Assembly (NCBI GenBank): GCA_949283205.1
Contig: CASDSD010000016.1
Span: forward strand, 18,594 to 82,593
From: an uncultured Alistipes sp.
Lineage (GTDB): Bacteria; Bacteroidota; Bacteroidia; Bacteroidales; Rikenellaceae
DNA: 64,000 nt
Direction: 5' to 3'
A program made the translations under genes and the position numbers. Position 1 is the stretch's first letter. The number at the start of each line of letters is the position of its first letter. Under the pieces are notes generated by a model that was not told where the DNA came from, did not search any database, and saw only the letters and a program-made list of their open reading frames with translations. Shown here piece by piece: positions 26,181-35,258 of this stretch.

Positions 26181-26188
26181 CAAATTTA
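26181..26188 (-). promoter_or_regulatory. -7 box of the GH20-GH109 operon
   Basis: TAAATTTG on the minus strand matches TAnnTTTG and lies about 60 bp upstream of the GH20 start codon. No clear TTTG box was found. Confidence 0.4.
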
Positions 26189-26285
26189 CAGGCTGTTTTT
26201 ATTTCATTTTTTTTATCTGTACCGCATTCCTTCGTTTAGAGCCCTCGCGGCCGGCCCTTTTTTGTAACAGATTGTCGGGCTATAA

Positions 26286-26340
26286 TTTGATTGTTCGGGA
26301 TAAAAATAGTATATTTGTAACGGTTTCGTATTTGAAACGT
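26286..26340 (+). promoter_or_regulatory. Promoter and possible operator of the IclR operon
   Basis: TTTG (26286-26289), a 20-bp spacer and TATATTTG (26310-26317) form a full-consensus Bacteroidetes promoter. Directly after it, covering the expected transcription start, is the inverted repeat GTTTC-GTATTT-GAAAC (26323-26338). This is a plausible autoregulatory site for the IclR protein encoded downstream. Confidence 0.6.
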
Positions 26341-26348
26341 GATTCAAA

Positions 26349-27152
26349 ATGCGGAACTCAACCATGCTGACCGACAAAACCCGATACAACATTCCCATCC
26401 TGACCAAGGGCATGGCGCTTTTGGAAGAGATATCGCGCAATCCGCAGGGATTGACTCTCACCGAGTTGACATCAATACTCTGCGCTCCGAAGACATCGCT
26501 CTACCGTATCCTCTACTCGCTGGTGGAGCTCGGGTACCTGCGCCGGGACGAGCGCACGGCACGTTTTTCGATGACGCACAAGATCTTCGGGATGGCAATA
26601 TCGTCTATCGGCAGTCCGTCGCTGCTCGAGTATGCCTACGATCCCATGCGGCGGCTGCGCGACACGCTGCTCGAGACGGTGGTCGTCGGCACGCTGACCG
26701 AAAACCAGGTGGTAATACTCGATCAGATAATAGGCCTGCACCACTTCTGCTTTACGGTTAAGCCCGGCATGAATGTGCGGCTCCACGCGTCAGCCCCGGG
26801 GAAAGCCATTGCGGCATACATGGAAGCGGACGAGTTGCGCCTGCTGCTCGACAAGATAGAGTATACGCGATATAACGAAAACACCATCTCGTGCGAGGCG
26901 GAGTTCCTCGCGGCGCTCGAGCAGGTGCGGCGCACAGGTTATGCGCTCGACCGCGGCGAGGAGATCGCCGGCGTAAGGTGCATCGGAGCGCCGATATTCA
27001 ACCGTTACTCGAAAGCCGTGGCGGCCGTGTGGATAACCGGCCCCGAGGGCCGTATCGGAGACGATGTGATTCCTTCCCACGGGGAGGTGATAATGAACTG
27101 CGCCGCCGAGATATCGCACAAACTCGGATATATGAATCGACTTCAGCAATAA
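26349..27152 (+). CDS. IclR family transcriptional regulator
   Basis: The protein has 267 residues. The N-terminal winged helix (about 15-75; GLTLTELTSILCAPKTSLYRIL is the recognition region) is followed by the IclR effector domain (about 85-260), with family marks RLHASAPGKAIAAYM and GYALDRGEEIAGVRCIGAPIF. It is the first gene of an operon with two exported cytochrome-type proteins, the next gene starting 8 bp later. I infer that it senses a small carboxylate or aromatic metabolite and controls those genes. An alternative start six codons in (MLTDK) is possible. Confidence 0.9.
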   Translation: MRNSTMLTDKTRYNIPILTKGMALLEEISRNPQGLTLTELTSILCAPKTSLYRILYSLVELGYLRRDERTARFSMTHKIFGMAISSIGSPSLLEYAYDPMRRLRDTLLETVVVGTLTENQVVILDQIIGLHHFCFTVKPGMNVRLHASAPGKAIAAYMEADELRLLLDKIEYTRYNENTISCEAEFLAALEQVRRTGYALDRGEEIAGVRCIGAPIFNRYSKAVAAVWITGPEGRIGDDVIPSHGEVIMNCAAEISHKLGYMNRLQQ

Positions 27153-27160
27153 TACAAGCC

Positions 27161-28930
27161 ATGAAAAGATTCCTTCTGTTCATACCGCTTATGGCCACGA
27201 CCGTCGCCATTGTCTGCTCGGCGATGCGCAGTTCGGGGACACGCCCCATGTACACGACGGATGTCGCCGTTGCCGACGACGGGCGTATCATGTTCACCAA
27301 CAAGGGTTCGAGCGATGTCACCGTATATGATGCCGGAGGCAAGCTGCTCGAGCGCATATCGTTTGAAGAGCCTCCCACCGGCATCGCCCTGGATGGCGGG
27401 TGGGCCTATGTCACGAGCAGCGACGGCGAGGGTTTCCTGTCGAAGATCTCGCTCGATGACTACTCGGTCGCATACACCGTCCCCACGGCAATGGGGGCAT
27501 GTTCGCCTGTGGTGAGCGCTGACGGCGCCACGGTGTACGTATGCAACCGTTATAAGGGTACGGTGAGCGCCGTTGCGGCGGCGGACGGCGAGGTGAAGGC
27601 TTCGATCGCAATGTTGCGCGAGCCGTGTGCGGCGGCGCTGTCGGCCGACGGACGTTATCTCTATGTGGCCAACTTCCTGCCCACGCAGCGTGCCGATGCC
27701 GATTACGTAGCTGCAGCCGTATCTGTTGTCGAATGCGATAAATTCAAGAAAATAAAGGATATCCATCTATCTAACGGAAGCAATGCTTTACATGGAATAA
27801 CCTGTTCGCCCGACGGTCGCTACCTCTTCGTGTCACACAATCTCGGACGTTACGAGATACCCACATCGCAACTTCAGCAGGGATGGATGAACACCAACGC
27901 CGTCAGCGTGATCGATGCCGCGACGCAGGAGTTCATCGGAGCCGTGGTAATGGACGAGACGGACCGCGGTGCCGGCGGCATATGGGATGTGGCATGCGAC
28001 GGCCGCTATCTCGTAACGTCGCAGTCGGGCACGCACGACGTCAGCGTGGTGGATTACGCTGCCATGATCGACAAACTCGAGAAGTACGCCAACCCCGAGG
28101 AGCTGGACTATGACATGTATTTCATACAGGACGTGCGTCGCCGTCGCGCCTTGGCAGGCAACGGCCCGCGTGCGATATGCCTGAAGGAGGGCAAGCTATA
28201 TGTCCCGACATATTTCTCGGATACGCTCAACGTGATAGACCTTGAACAGGATCGTGACGAAATATTCGCATACAATCCCGACCGCATGGAGACGGCCGTA
28301 GACATCGGCGAGCGGGCATTCAACGACGCGGGCCTGTGCTATCAGAACTGGCAGTCGTGCAACGGATGCCATCCCAACGAGGGACGTATGGACGGCATGA
28401 ACTGGGACCTTATGAACGACGGCATAGGCAACCCGAAGAACTGCAAGAGCCTGCTGTTGAGCCACCGCACGCCCAAGTGCATGATATCGGGCATACGCGA
28501 CTCTGCCGGCATCGCCGTGCGGGCGGGATACAAGTACATCCAGTTCTGCGACATACCCGAGGACATAGCGCTGTGCGTGGACGAATACCTCATGTCGCTC
28601 GAGCCGCTGCCGAGTCCGTATCTGGTCGACGGCAAGCTCTCGGAGAAGGCCGAGGAAGGGAAGAGGCTCTACGAGCGTTTCGGCTGCGCCGACTGCCATT
28701 CGGGCCCCTACTATACGGATATGAAGATGCACCGCATAGGCGAGGACATCGAGTTCGAGCAGGGCTGGGACACCCCCACCCTTATCGAGGTATGGCGGAC
28801 GGCGCCCTATCTGTTCGACGGCCGCGCCGCCACCATGGAGGAGGTGTTCTATGTACACAAGCATGGCATCGACGGCAAGATCACGCGCAAGGAGGCCGAA
28901 GCCCTGGCAGAATACGTCAACTCGCTGTAG
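27161..28930 (+). CDS. Exported beta-propeller/di-heme cytochrome c protein
   Basis: The protein has 589 residues from the chosen ATG. A signal peptide (about 1-22) is followed by a YVTN/SMP30-like beta-propeller (about 25-385; repeats such as DGRYLYVAN and DGRYLFVSHNLG). A cytochrome-c-peroxidase-like C-terminal part has two CxxCH heme sites, CNGCH (400-404) and CADCH (509-513). It should be periplasmic or surface-exposed and carry two c-type hemes if the cell has cytochrome c maturation. The related architecture is seen in Planctomycetes and Bacteroidetes; its substrate is unknown. The gene lies 8 bp after the IclR gene. A reading frame extending back to 26891 overlaps IclR and is rejected as the start. 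Confidence 0.82.
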   Translation: MKRFLLFIPLMATTVAIVCSAMRSSGTRPMYTTDVAVADDGRIMFTNKGSSDVTVYDAGGKLLERISFEEPPTGIALDGGWAYVTSSDGEGFLSKISLDDYSVAYTVPTAMGACSPVVSADGATVYVCNRYKGTVSAVAAADGEVKASIAMLREPCAAALSADGRYLYVANFLPTQRADADYVAAAVSVVECDKFKKIKDIHLSNGSNALHGITCSPDGRYLFVSHNLGRYEIPTSQLQQGWMNTNAVSVIDAATQEFIGAVVMDETDRGAGGIWDVACDGRYLVTSQSGTHDVSVVDYAAMIDKLEKYANPEELDYDMYFIQDVRRRRALAGNGPRAICLKEGKLYVPTYFSDTLNVIDLEQDRDEIFAYNPDRMETAVDIGERAFNDAGLCYQNWQSCNGCHPNEGRMDGMNWDLMNDGIGNPKNCKSLLLSHRTPKCMISGIRDSAGIAVRAGYKYIQFCDIPEDIALCVDEYLMSLEPLPSPYLVDGKLSEKAEEGKRLYERFGCADCHSGPYYTDMKMHRIGEDIEFEQGWDTPTLIEVWRTAPYLFDGRAATMEEVFYVHKHGIDGKITRKEAEALAEYVNSL

Positions 28931-28992
28931 CGAGCCTCGCACGATGTGAATCCAGATAATGAAACCAACAATTTGAAAAACACCATACCATC

Positions 28993-31900
28993 ATGAAACC
29001 TAAACTTGTATCGATCCTCCCGTGCCTGCTCCTCGCCACGGCGGCATGGGGACAGTTTACGCCGGACAAGGCCGAGCGGATGCGGCTCGACTCCGAAATG
29101 GAGTATCTGAATATCGAATCGGTGAAGGCGGCGTACAACGACTTCTGCACCGACCCCGACTATGATGCCGCACGTTACGGCGAGAGGCTGCGGGAGCTGG
29201 AGAGCGCCTGCTCGACGGTTACGCCGCAGGACTATGACGCCATGGCGCGTATCGTGGCGTTGAAGCGCGAGATCCTTTTATCCAACCCTCTCCTTGACGA
29301 CGCCAAGGTGCTTGTCGGGCGCTATCGCATAGGCGACCGTGCGCGTGAGGTGTGGGCGCCGTCGCTCGGTACGCAGCAGAACAACTGGTCGAACCAGTCG
29401 TCGGCCGCCCGCAGCGGATTCGATGCCGAGATCGCGGAGTTGTCAAACCTGCGGGGCGATGTGGCGGTCCGCACGGTCTACAAACCGGCGAACAGCACTT
29501 CGGTGACGGACCTGCTGCTGAACTGGGACGGCGAAAGGATCCTCTTTACCGCGGCCGACGAGAACAACCGCTGGAGCGTCTACGAGGTACGCCGCGACGG
29601 TACCGGACTGCACAAGGCCATCGAGGTGAATGAGCCGGACCTGGAGTTCTTCGACGGAGCCTATATGCCCAGCGGCCGCATCATCGCCATGAGCAACATA
29701 GGCTACCAGGGCGTGCCGTGCGTGAACGGCTCGGACCAGGTGGGCAACATGATCGCATACGAACCCGAAACGGGCGAATTGCGCCGTATGACGTTCGACC
29801 AGGATGCCAACTGGCACCCGAGGGTGATGAACAACGGACGACTGATGTACGTGCGCTGGGAGTACACCGACCTGACGCACTACTACTCGCGTTTCGTCAT
29901 GCACGCCAATCCCGACGGCACCGAGACCAAGGCCCTCTACGGCAGCGGCGGGTGGTTCCCCAACAGCATATTCGACATCCAGCCCCTGCCCGGCGGCAAC
30001 AACACCTTCATAGGCATCATCTCGGGCCACCACGGCATCGCGCGCTCGGGCCGCCTCATACTCTTCAATCCCGCCCTCGGCCGCAAGGAGACCAAGGGTA
30101 TGGTACAGGAGCTGCCCTTCAGCAAGCGCGAGATCGTTCCCCTGATAAAGGACGAGCTGGTGAACGGCGTATGGCCGCAGTTCATCAAGCCATATCCCGT
30201 GAGCGACAAATACTTCCTCGTAGCGGCCAAGCTGACGCCCAAGTCGCTGTGGGGAATATACCTCGTGGATGTGTATGACAACATGACGCTCGTTGCGGAG
30301 TTCGAGGGCGAGGGCCTCATCAACCCCATCATCGTGGCCAAGCGTCCCGTGCCGCCCATCATTCCCGACCGCATCAAGCCCGGCGACAAGGAGGCTACGG
30401 TATTCATTCAGGACATATACGAGGGCGAAGGCCTTCCCGGAGTCCCTGTCGGCACGGTGAAGAAGCTGCGCGTCTTCGCATACGAATACACCTACGTCAA
30501 TTCGGAATCGGACCATATCGCACAGGGTATCCAGAGCGGCTGGGACATAAAGCGCAATCTGGGCGAGGTGGATGTGGAGCCCGACGGCTCGGCCATCTTC
30601 AAGATCCCGGCCAACACTCCCGTATCGTTCCAGCCCCTCGACGAGGAGGGCCGCGCCATACAGTGGATGCGCAGCTGGGTGACCGGAATGCCGGGCGAGG
30701 TCGTTTCATGCGTGGGCTGCCACGAGGATCAGAACTCGGTGCCGCTGCCCAAGCGTGTCGCCGCCTCGACAAAGGAGCCCGCGCGCCTGCAGACACCCGA
30801 AGGCGGCGTGCGTCCCTTCACGTTCGACCTCGAGGTGCAGCCCATACTGGACCGTCACTGCGTGGCATGCCATAATGCGGACGGTGCCGAGCCCGACTTC
30901 ACGGGCGGCATAAAGGTGGCGGACTCTCCGAGCCGCCGTGCCGAGTCGGGCCGTCTCGATCTTTCACAGAGTTATCTGAACCTCCATCCCTATGTCAACC
31001 GTCAGGGCCCCGAAGCCGATATCTATGTTATGAAGCCATACGAGTACCACGCCTCGACCAGCGAACTGGTGCGTATCCTCAAGGACGGGCATCACGGCGT
31101 TGCGCTCGACGATGACGAGTGGCGGACTATATACAACTGGATCGACTTCAACGCCCCCTGCCACGGACAGTTCGTTTACAACAGCGTAAGCTACTGCCCC
31201 ACCAACCAGTACGACCGCCGTATCGAACTGGCGAACAAGTATGCCGAAGGTGCCGGCGTGGACTGGAAACGCGAGATTGCCGACTATGCCGAGTATCTGA
31301 AGGCTCACCCGAAGGCTCCTGCCGAGCGCGTGCGGGTCGAGAAACCCGAATACAAGGATGTTACCAGCCGCAAGTTCCCCTTCGACGAGGCTACGGCCAA
31401 GGCTCTTGCCGCAGAGTACGGCGATACGCACCGTGTGGTTGAGATTGCGCCCGGCGTCAAGATGACATTCGTCAGAATCCCCGCCGGAGAGTTCGTGATG
31501 GGTAACAACCGTCGCGGCGCGCACAATGCCCCCGAAGCGAAGGTCAAGATATCGCGTCCGTTCTGGATGTCGGAGACGGAGGTTACCAACGAGCAGTACA
31601 ACGTCTTCTTCCCCGAGCATGACAGCCGCTACACGGCGCAGTTCTGGAAGGATCACGTCGGCCCGGGATATCCGGCCAACCGTCCTGCGCAGCCCGTAAC
31701 GCGCATCAGTTGGAATCAGGCCACGGAGTTCTGCCGCATGATGAGCGAGCAGTGCGGCGTGAATGCCGCCCTGCCGACCGAGGCGCAATGGGAGTGGGCC
31801 TGCCGTGCCGGCAACGACAGCGACTTCTGGTACGGGGACCTGAACAGCGACTTCGCAACCAAGGAGAATCTCGCAGACCGTTCGCTGCGCAAGATGGCCG

Positions 31901-32253
31901 TATCGGGCATCGACCCGCAGCCCGTATCGGAGAAGAGCTGGGTATACAAATATTACACCTTCATGCCGCGTGAGGATTCGGTCGACGACGGCACGATGAC
32001 CATAGCCGACGTGGCGCAGTACGAACCGAATGCATGGGGTCTGTACGACATGCACGGCAATGTGTGCGAGTTTACGCGTTCGTCGTATGCCCCCTACCCC
32101 TACAAGGGCGAGCCGGCGGAGCGTGACGAGAAGGTTGTGCGCGGCGGCGCATGGAACAGCCGTCCGAAGAATGCAACGGCATACGTACGCAATTCCTACT
32201 ACGCATGGCAGCCGGCCAACAACGTCGGTTTCCGCGTGATACTGGAGGATTGA
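28993..32253 (+). CDS. Exported multidomain protein: propeller, cytochrome c, formylglycine-generating-enzyme-like
   Basis: The protein has 1086 residues. A signal peptide (about 1-20) is followed by a PD40/TolB-type propeller (about 150-440). A middle region (about 450-560) resembles, as far as I can judge, the hydrazine-synthase alpha middle domain. Next come two CxxCH sites, CVGCH (573-577) and CVACH (623-627). The C-terminal sulfatase-modifying-factor (FGE/SUMF1-like) domain runs from about 820 to 1086 (FVRIPAGEFVMGNN, MSETEVTNEQY, LPTEAQWEWACRAG, VVRGGAWNS, NVGFRVI). It follows the propeller-cytochrome gene by 62 bp. No function is assigned; the FGE-like domain may be a binding fold rather than an enzyme. 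Confidence 0.8.
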   Translation: MKPKLVSILPCLLLATAAWGQFTPDKAERMRLDSEMEYLNIESVKAAYNDFCTDPDYDAARYGERLRELESACSTVTPQDYDAMARIVALKREILLSNPLLDDAKVLVGRYRIGDRAREVWAPSLGTQQNNWSNQSSAARSGFDAEIAELSNLRGDVAVRTVYKPANSTSVTDLLLNWDGERILFTAADENNRWSVYEVRRDGTGLHKAIEVNEPDLEFFDGAYMPSGRIIAMSNIGYQGVPCVNGSDQVGNMIAYEPETGELRRMTFDQDANWHPRVMNNGRLMYVRWEYTDLTHYYSRFVMHANPDGTETKALYGSGGWFPNSIFDIQPLPGGNNTFIGIISGHHGIARSGRLILFNPALGRKETKGMVQELPFSKREIVPLIKDELVNGVWPQFIKPYPVSDKYFLVAAKLTPKSLWGIYLVDVYDNMTLVAEFEGEGLINPIIVAKRPVPPIIPDRIKPGDKEATVFIQDIYEGEGLPGVPVGTVKKLRVFAYEYTYVNSESDHIAQGIQSGWDIKRNLGEVDVEPDGSAIFKIPANTPVSFQPLDEEGRAIQWMRSWVTGMPGEVVSCVGCHEDQNSVPLPKRVAASTKEPARLQTPEGGVRPFTFDLEVQPILDRHCVACHNADGAEPDFTGGIKVADSPSRRAESGRLDLSQSYLNLHPYVNRQGPEADIYVMKPYEYHASTSELVRILKDGHHGVALDDDEWRTIYNWIDFNAPCHGQFVYNSVSYCPTNQYDRRIELANKYAEGAGVDWKREIADYAEYLKAHPKAPAERVRVEKPEYKDVTSRKFPFDEATAKALAAEYGDTHRVVEIAPGVKMTFVRIPAGEFVMGNNRRGAHNAPEAKVKISRPFWMSETEVTNEQYNVFFPEHDSRYTAQFWKDHVGPGYPANRPAQPVTRISWNQATEFCRMMSEQCGVNAALPTEAQWEWACRAGNDSDFWYGDLNSDFATKENLADRSLRKMAVSGIDPQPVSEKSWVYKYYTFMPREDSVDDGTMTIADVAQYEPNAWGLYDMHGNVCEFTRSSYAPYPYKGEPAERDEKVVRGGAWNSRPKNATAYVRNSYYAWQPANNVGFRVILED

Positions 32254-32271
32254 GGCTGCGGCGCATAGATG

Positions 32272-32303
32272 CGAAGGCGGCACCCGTCGGGGTGCCGCCT
32301 TCG
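32272..32303. terminator. Strong terminator after the cytochrome operon
   Basis: A 14-bp perfect stem (CGAAGGCGGCACCC with GGGTGCCGCCTTCG) and GTCG loop is followed on the plus strand by TTGTCTTT. It lies 19 bp after the stop codon and between convergent genes, so it may also act for the serine hydrolase gene. Confidence 0.8.
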
Positions 32304-32373
32304 TTGTCTTTACCGGTTGCGCGGATGCCGCAACAACGCGTGCGGATAAGATATGCGTCGCGGCCGGCCGGAT

Positions 32374-33705
32374 TCAGGAGATGCCGTTCTCTCCGCTGTC
32401 GTTCTGATCACTGGACGCATGCGGCACGGCGACGAAGAGATCCCGGTCGGAAGGCCACTCGGTCACTCTCGACATTGCGGTCTGCACCATGCGCCCTATC
32501 GAGTTGGTGAACGACGCACCTCGATAGTGGCTCGTGTTGGTGATGAATACATAGGAGGTGTTGCCGCGGCTCTCTATATAGGCGCACGTCCCCGACATGG
32601 TGCCCGTACGCACGAGGGATCCCGTTTTGCTGTTGTATCGCGCCCAGCCGAGGGCGTAATCTCCCTTGCGGGCTATGCGCTTCATTTCGGCCACGCTTTG
32701 CGGCGAGAGGATGTCGGGCACGCCCGGCTTGCCGTCGATCGACGCCACAAGTCGCAGCAGCTCCACCGCCGAGCAAACCCATGCGCCGGCCCCCTGCAGC
32801 CCCGTGATGTTGTTGCCGCCGTAATGGCGCGGCTTCATCGTTCCCGAACCGTCGAACGCTTCGATCTCGTCGTCGGGGTCGCTGCCGTAATATTTCACCT
32901 CGTGCGGAAAACGCTCGTCATAGTAGTTGTGCGCGATATGCATGTCGTAGCAGCCGGCAGGCCGCAGCACGTGCTCCTGAAGATACTCCTCGTAACTTAC
33001 ATCCGAGACCTTCTCGATTACACGCGAAAGCACGAGATAACCGATATTGGAGTATTGCGGCGCACCGCCGGGCTTGTCGCGCAGTTTCTGCCGCAACTGG
33101 AAAGCGATCAGCTCGTCGGCCGAGGGCGAGTGGTCCATCTTCTCCCAGCGCATGATGTCCGTTATACGGAACATGGGGTCGCCCAGGCGTCGGCTGAAGC
33201 CCGACGTATGGTTCAACAGCTGTCGTACCGTAATCTGTTCGGCGCGTTTGTCCTTTATCTCCGAGAACTGCGGGTCGTTGAGTACGCCCTCCGGTCCGAA
33301 TACCTTCGTGTCGAGGGTCAGAAGGCCCTCGTCGCACAGTTTCATTATGCCTACGGCGGTGATGAGTTTCGATGCCGAGGCTATGCGGTATATGTCGCCC
33401 ACCTCGGCCGGGATCTCGCGTTCCTTGTCCGCCCATCCGAAACCCTTGCAATAGACCAGGTGCTCGTTTTTCATCACGGCAAGCGATGCGCCGCGTATCT
33501 CATTGCGCGCCATCCAGTTGCGTATGTATCTCTCCATCTTCTCGGTAGACTCCATGTCGGAGAGGGCATTGTAGAGCGAGTCGTTCAGACGATAGCATGT
33601 CTCGTCAATGCCGGCCTCGGGAGAGGAGCATCGGCCGCCCCCGAACAAAATGTACAGCACACCGCACACTACCGCGGCGGCCAATATCAGAACATATCTC
33701 TTCAT
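32374..33705 (-). CDS. Serine hydrolase, class C beta-lactamase-like
   Basis: This 443-residue protein of the beta-lactamase/penicillin-binding-protein-like fold has an N-terminal membrane anchor or signal segment (about 5-22; Cys26 follows GGGR, not a clear lipobox). The SxxK motif is SASKL, with the catalytic Ser in IYRIASASKLITAVGIMKL. The Tyr motif is YSNIGY, and HTSGFS is a typical family element. A KTG-like triad is not obvious near the C-terminus, where TGTMSGTCAY occupies the place. Such proteins are usually D-amino-peptidases, esterases or cell-wall amidases rather than true beta-lactamases. It is monocistronic. Confidence 0.82.
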   Translation of the reverse strand: MKRYVLILAAAVVCGVLYILFGGGRCSSPEAGIDETCYRLNDSLYNALSDMESTEKMERYIRNWMARNEIRGASLAVMKNEHLVYCKGFGWADKEREIPAEVGDIYRIASASKLITAVGIMKLCDEGLLTLDTKVFGPEGVLNDPQFSEIKDKRAEQITVRQLLNHTSGFSRRLGDPMFRITDIMRWEKMDHSPSADELIAFQLRQKLRDKPGGAPQYSNIGYLVLSRVIEKVSDVSYEEYLQEHVLRPAGCYDMHIAHNYYDERFPHEVKYYGSDPDDEIEAFDGSGTMKPRHYGGNNITGLQGAGAWVCSAVELLRLVASIDGKPGVPDILSPQSVAEMKRIARKGDYALGWARYNSKTGSLVRTGTMSGTCAYIESRGNTSYVFITNTSHYRGASFTNSIGRMVQTAMSRVTEWPSDRDLFVAVPHASSDQNDSGENGIS

Positions 33706-33813
33706 GATTCCCTATTTTCGAAAAACCCACGCAAAAATAAGAATTATCCGCCACAATTCAAACCCATTGATCTGATACTCGGGGAAAGGGTGTGTTATTC
33801 GGCTGATTTTTCA

Positions 33814-33821
33814 TACTTTTG
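33814..33821 (+). promoter_or_regulatory. -7 box of the outer-membrane barrel gene
   Basis: TACTTTTG matches TAnnTTTG and ends 21 bp before the start codon. A GTGTTA about 20 bp upstream is the only -33 candidate. Confidence 0.45.
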
Positions 33822-33842
33822 CCCTACTGAAAACACACGCCC

Positions 33843-35174
33843 ATGAGAACCTCACTATTGACGGCCCTGCTGCTGGCCACATGTGCCGTTGCTGCAGCCG
33901 CGCCGCAGAACGGCAGCGCGTCGATGACGGAGCCGTCATCAACGGCCGCCGCACAGGATGACGTCGAGAAACCCGTACGGGTGAAACTGTATGGATTTGT
34001 CCGCAACTACATATGTTACGACTCACGCCGCTGTTACTCGACCATGGGCGAGATGTTCAACATCATGCCCATGGACGAGGCGTGGAACGAAGACCACACG
34101 CAGGATCTGAACGCCGTCCACGAACTCACCTTCGTCTCGTTCACATCGCGCGTGGGTATCGACCTTGCAGGTCCGCGCATATGGAAAGCTGCCTCTTCGG
34201 GCAGGATCGAGGCCGACTTCTGCGGCTTCGGCAGCAACAACACCATGCTGCGCATACGCCAGGCATACGTGCGGCTCGCGTGGGACCGAATAACGGTCAC
34301 CTGCGGCCAGACATGGCACCCCATGTCGATACAGGTCATGCCCTCGGTGTCGGGGCTCGCGTCGGGGTCGCCATTTTCGCCCTTCAACCGTTCGCCGCAG
34401 CTGAATGCGAACTTCGACCTCGGACGGGGTTGGGACGCAACGGCCGCGGCGCTGTACCAGTTCCCCAACGCCTCGACAGGTCCCGACGGCATTACGTGCG
34501 ACTACTCGCGCTGGAGCGGATATCCCGAGATATATCTCGGGCTGAAACATGTCGGAGAGAACCTTACGGCAGGCCTGGGCGCCGACCTGTTGAGCATCAT
34601 GCCGCGCCGCAGCGGCACCGTGCTGCGCGAGGTTGCCGGTGACGGCGGCGTTGTCTCGACGGAAGAGGTTACGGTACGCCTTGACGACCGCGTGACGGGG
34701 ATCTCGGCCGAAGCCTTCGCCGATTATCGCTGCGGTAAATTCAACCTCAAGGGCAAGGCGATATACGGCGAGAACACAGCCCACCTGACAATGGTCAGCG
34801 GTTTCGGCGCCACGGCATACGACCCCGTGACGGGATCCTACGATTACGCCCCCATCCGCTCGCTCACGGCATGGATAAACGCCACCTACGGCACGCGATA
34901 CCGCATCGGCCTGATGGGAGGCTTCACACAGAATCTCGGCGCGGCGCATGACTTCATCTCGACGGACGACTTCTGGATGCGCGGCGCAAAGAATGTCGAT
35001 TACATCTACCGCATCAGCCCCTCGTTCACATATACGGTAAAGAACCTCACGCTCGCCCTCGAAACCGACTATACGGTGGTCGGATATGGCGACGTGGCCA
35101 TAAACGGCCGCAGCCGCGCCTTGCGCAACGTGGGCAACGTGCGCGTATGCACGATGATAAAATACTCCTTCTGA
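33843..35174 (+). CDS. Outer-membrane beta-barrel (porin-like) protein
   Basis: This 443-residue protein has a signal peptide (about 1-19, ending AAAA). Alternating aromatic/polar beta-strands run to a C-terminal strand ending in Phe (VGNVRVCTMIKYSF), the usual mark of a BamA-assembled barrel. Segments such as GRIEADFCGFGSN, LRIRQAYVRLAWDRITVTCGQTWHPM and YPEIYLGLKHVGENLTAGLG resemble DcaP/porin-type proteins. It is monocistronic, convergent with the sulfonation cluster, and shares a terminator with it. It may import a substrate or export a product; the sequence does not say which. Confidence 0.75.
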   Translation: MRTSLLTALLLATCAVAAAAPQNGSASMTEPSSTAAAQDDVEKPVRVKLYGFVRNYICYDSRRCYSTMGEMFNIMPMDEAWNEDHTQDLNAVHELTFVSFTSRVGIDLAGPRIWKAASSGRIEADFCGFGSNNTMLRIRQAYVRLAWDRITVTCGQTWHPMSIQVMPSVSGLASGSPFSPFNRSPQLNANFDLGRGWDATAAALYQFPNASTGPDGITCDYSRWSGYPEIYLGLKHVGENLTAGLGADLLSIMPRRSGTVLREVAGDGGVVSTEEVTVRLDDRVTGISAEAFADYRCGKFNLKGKAIYGENTAHLTMVSGFGATAYDPVTGSYDYAPIRSLTAWINATYGTRYRIGLMGGFTQNLGAAHDFISTDDFWMRGAKNVDYIYRISPSFTYTVKNLTLALETDYTVVGYGDVAINGRSRALRNVGNVRVCTMIKYSF

Positions 35175-35197
35175 CGATCGGTTGACTTACGGATACA

Positions 35198-35236
35198 CGA
35201 AAGATCCCTGCATCGTGAGGATGCAGGGATCTTTCG
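35198..35236. terminator. Bidirectional terminator, barrel gene and sulfotransferase gene
   Basis: A perfect 16-bp stem (CGAAAGATCCCTGCAT with ATGCAGGGATCTTTCG) and 7-nt loop lies between two convergent genes, with a short T-run inside the end of each arm. Confidence 0.8.
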
Positions 35237-35258
35237 TCATCATGCGCCGGGATGCCTG

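Noticed and set aside
26891-27160. Upstream extension of the propeller-cytochrome reading frame
   Set aside because: It overlaps the IclR gene in another frame and would place the signal peptide about 90 residues from the N-terminus.
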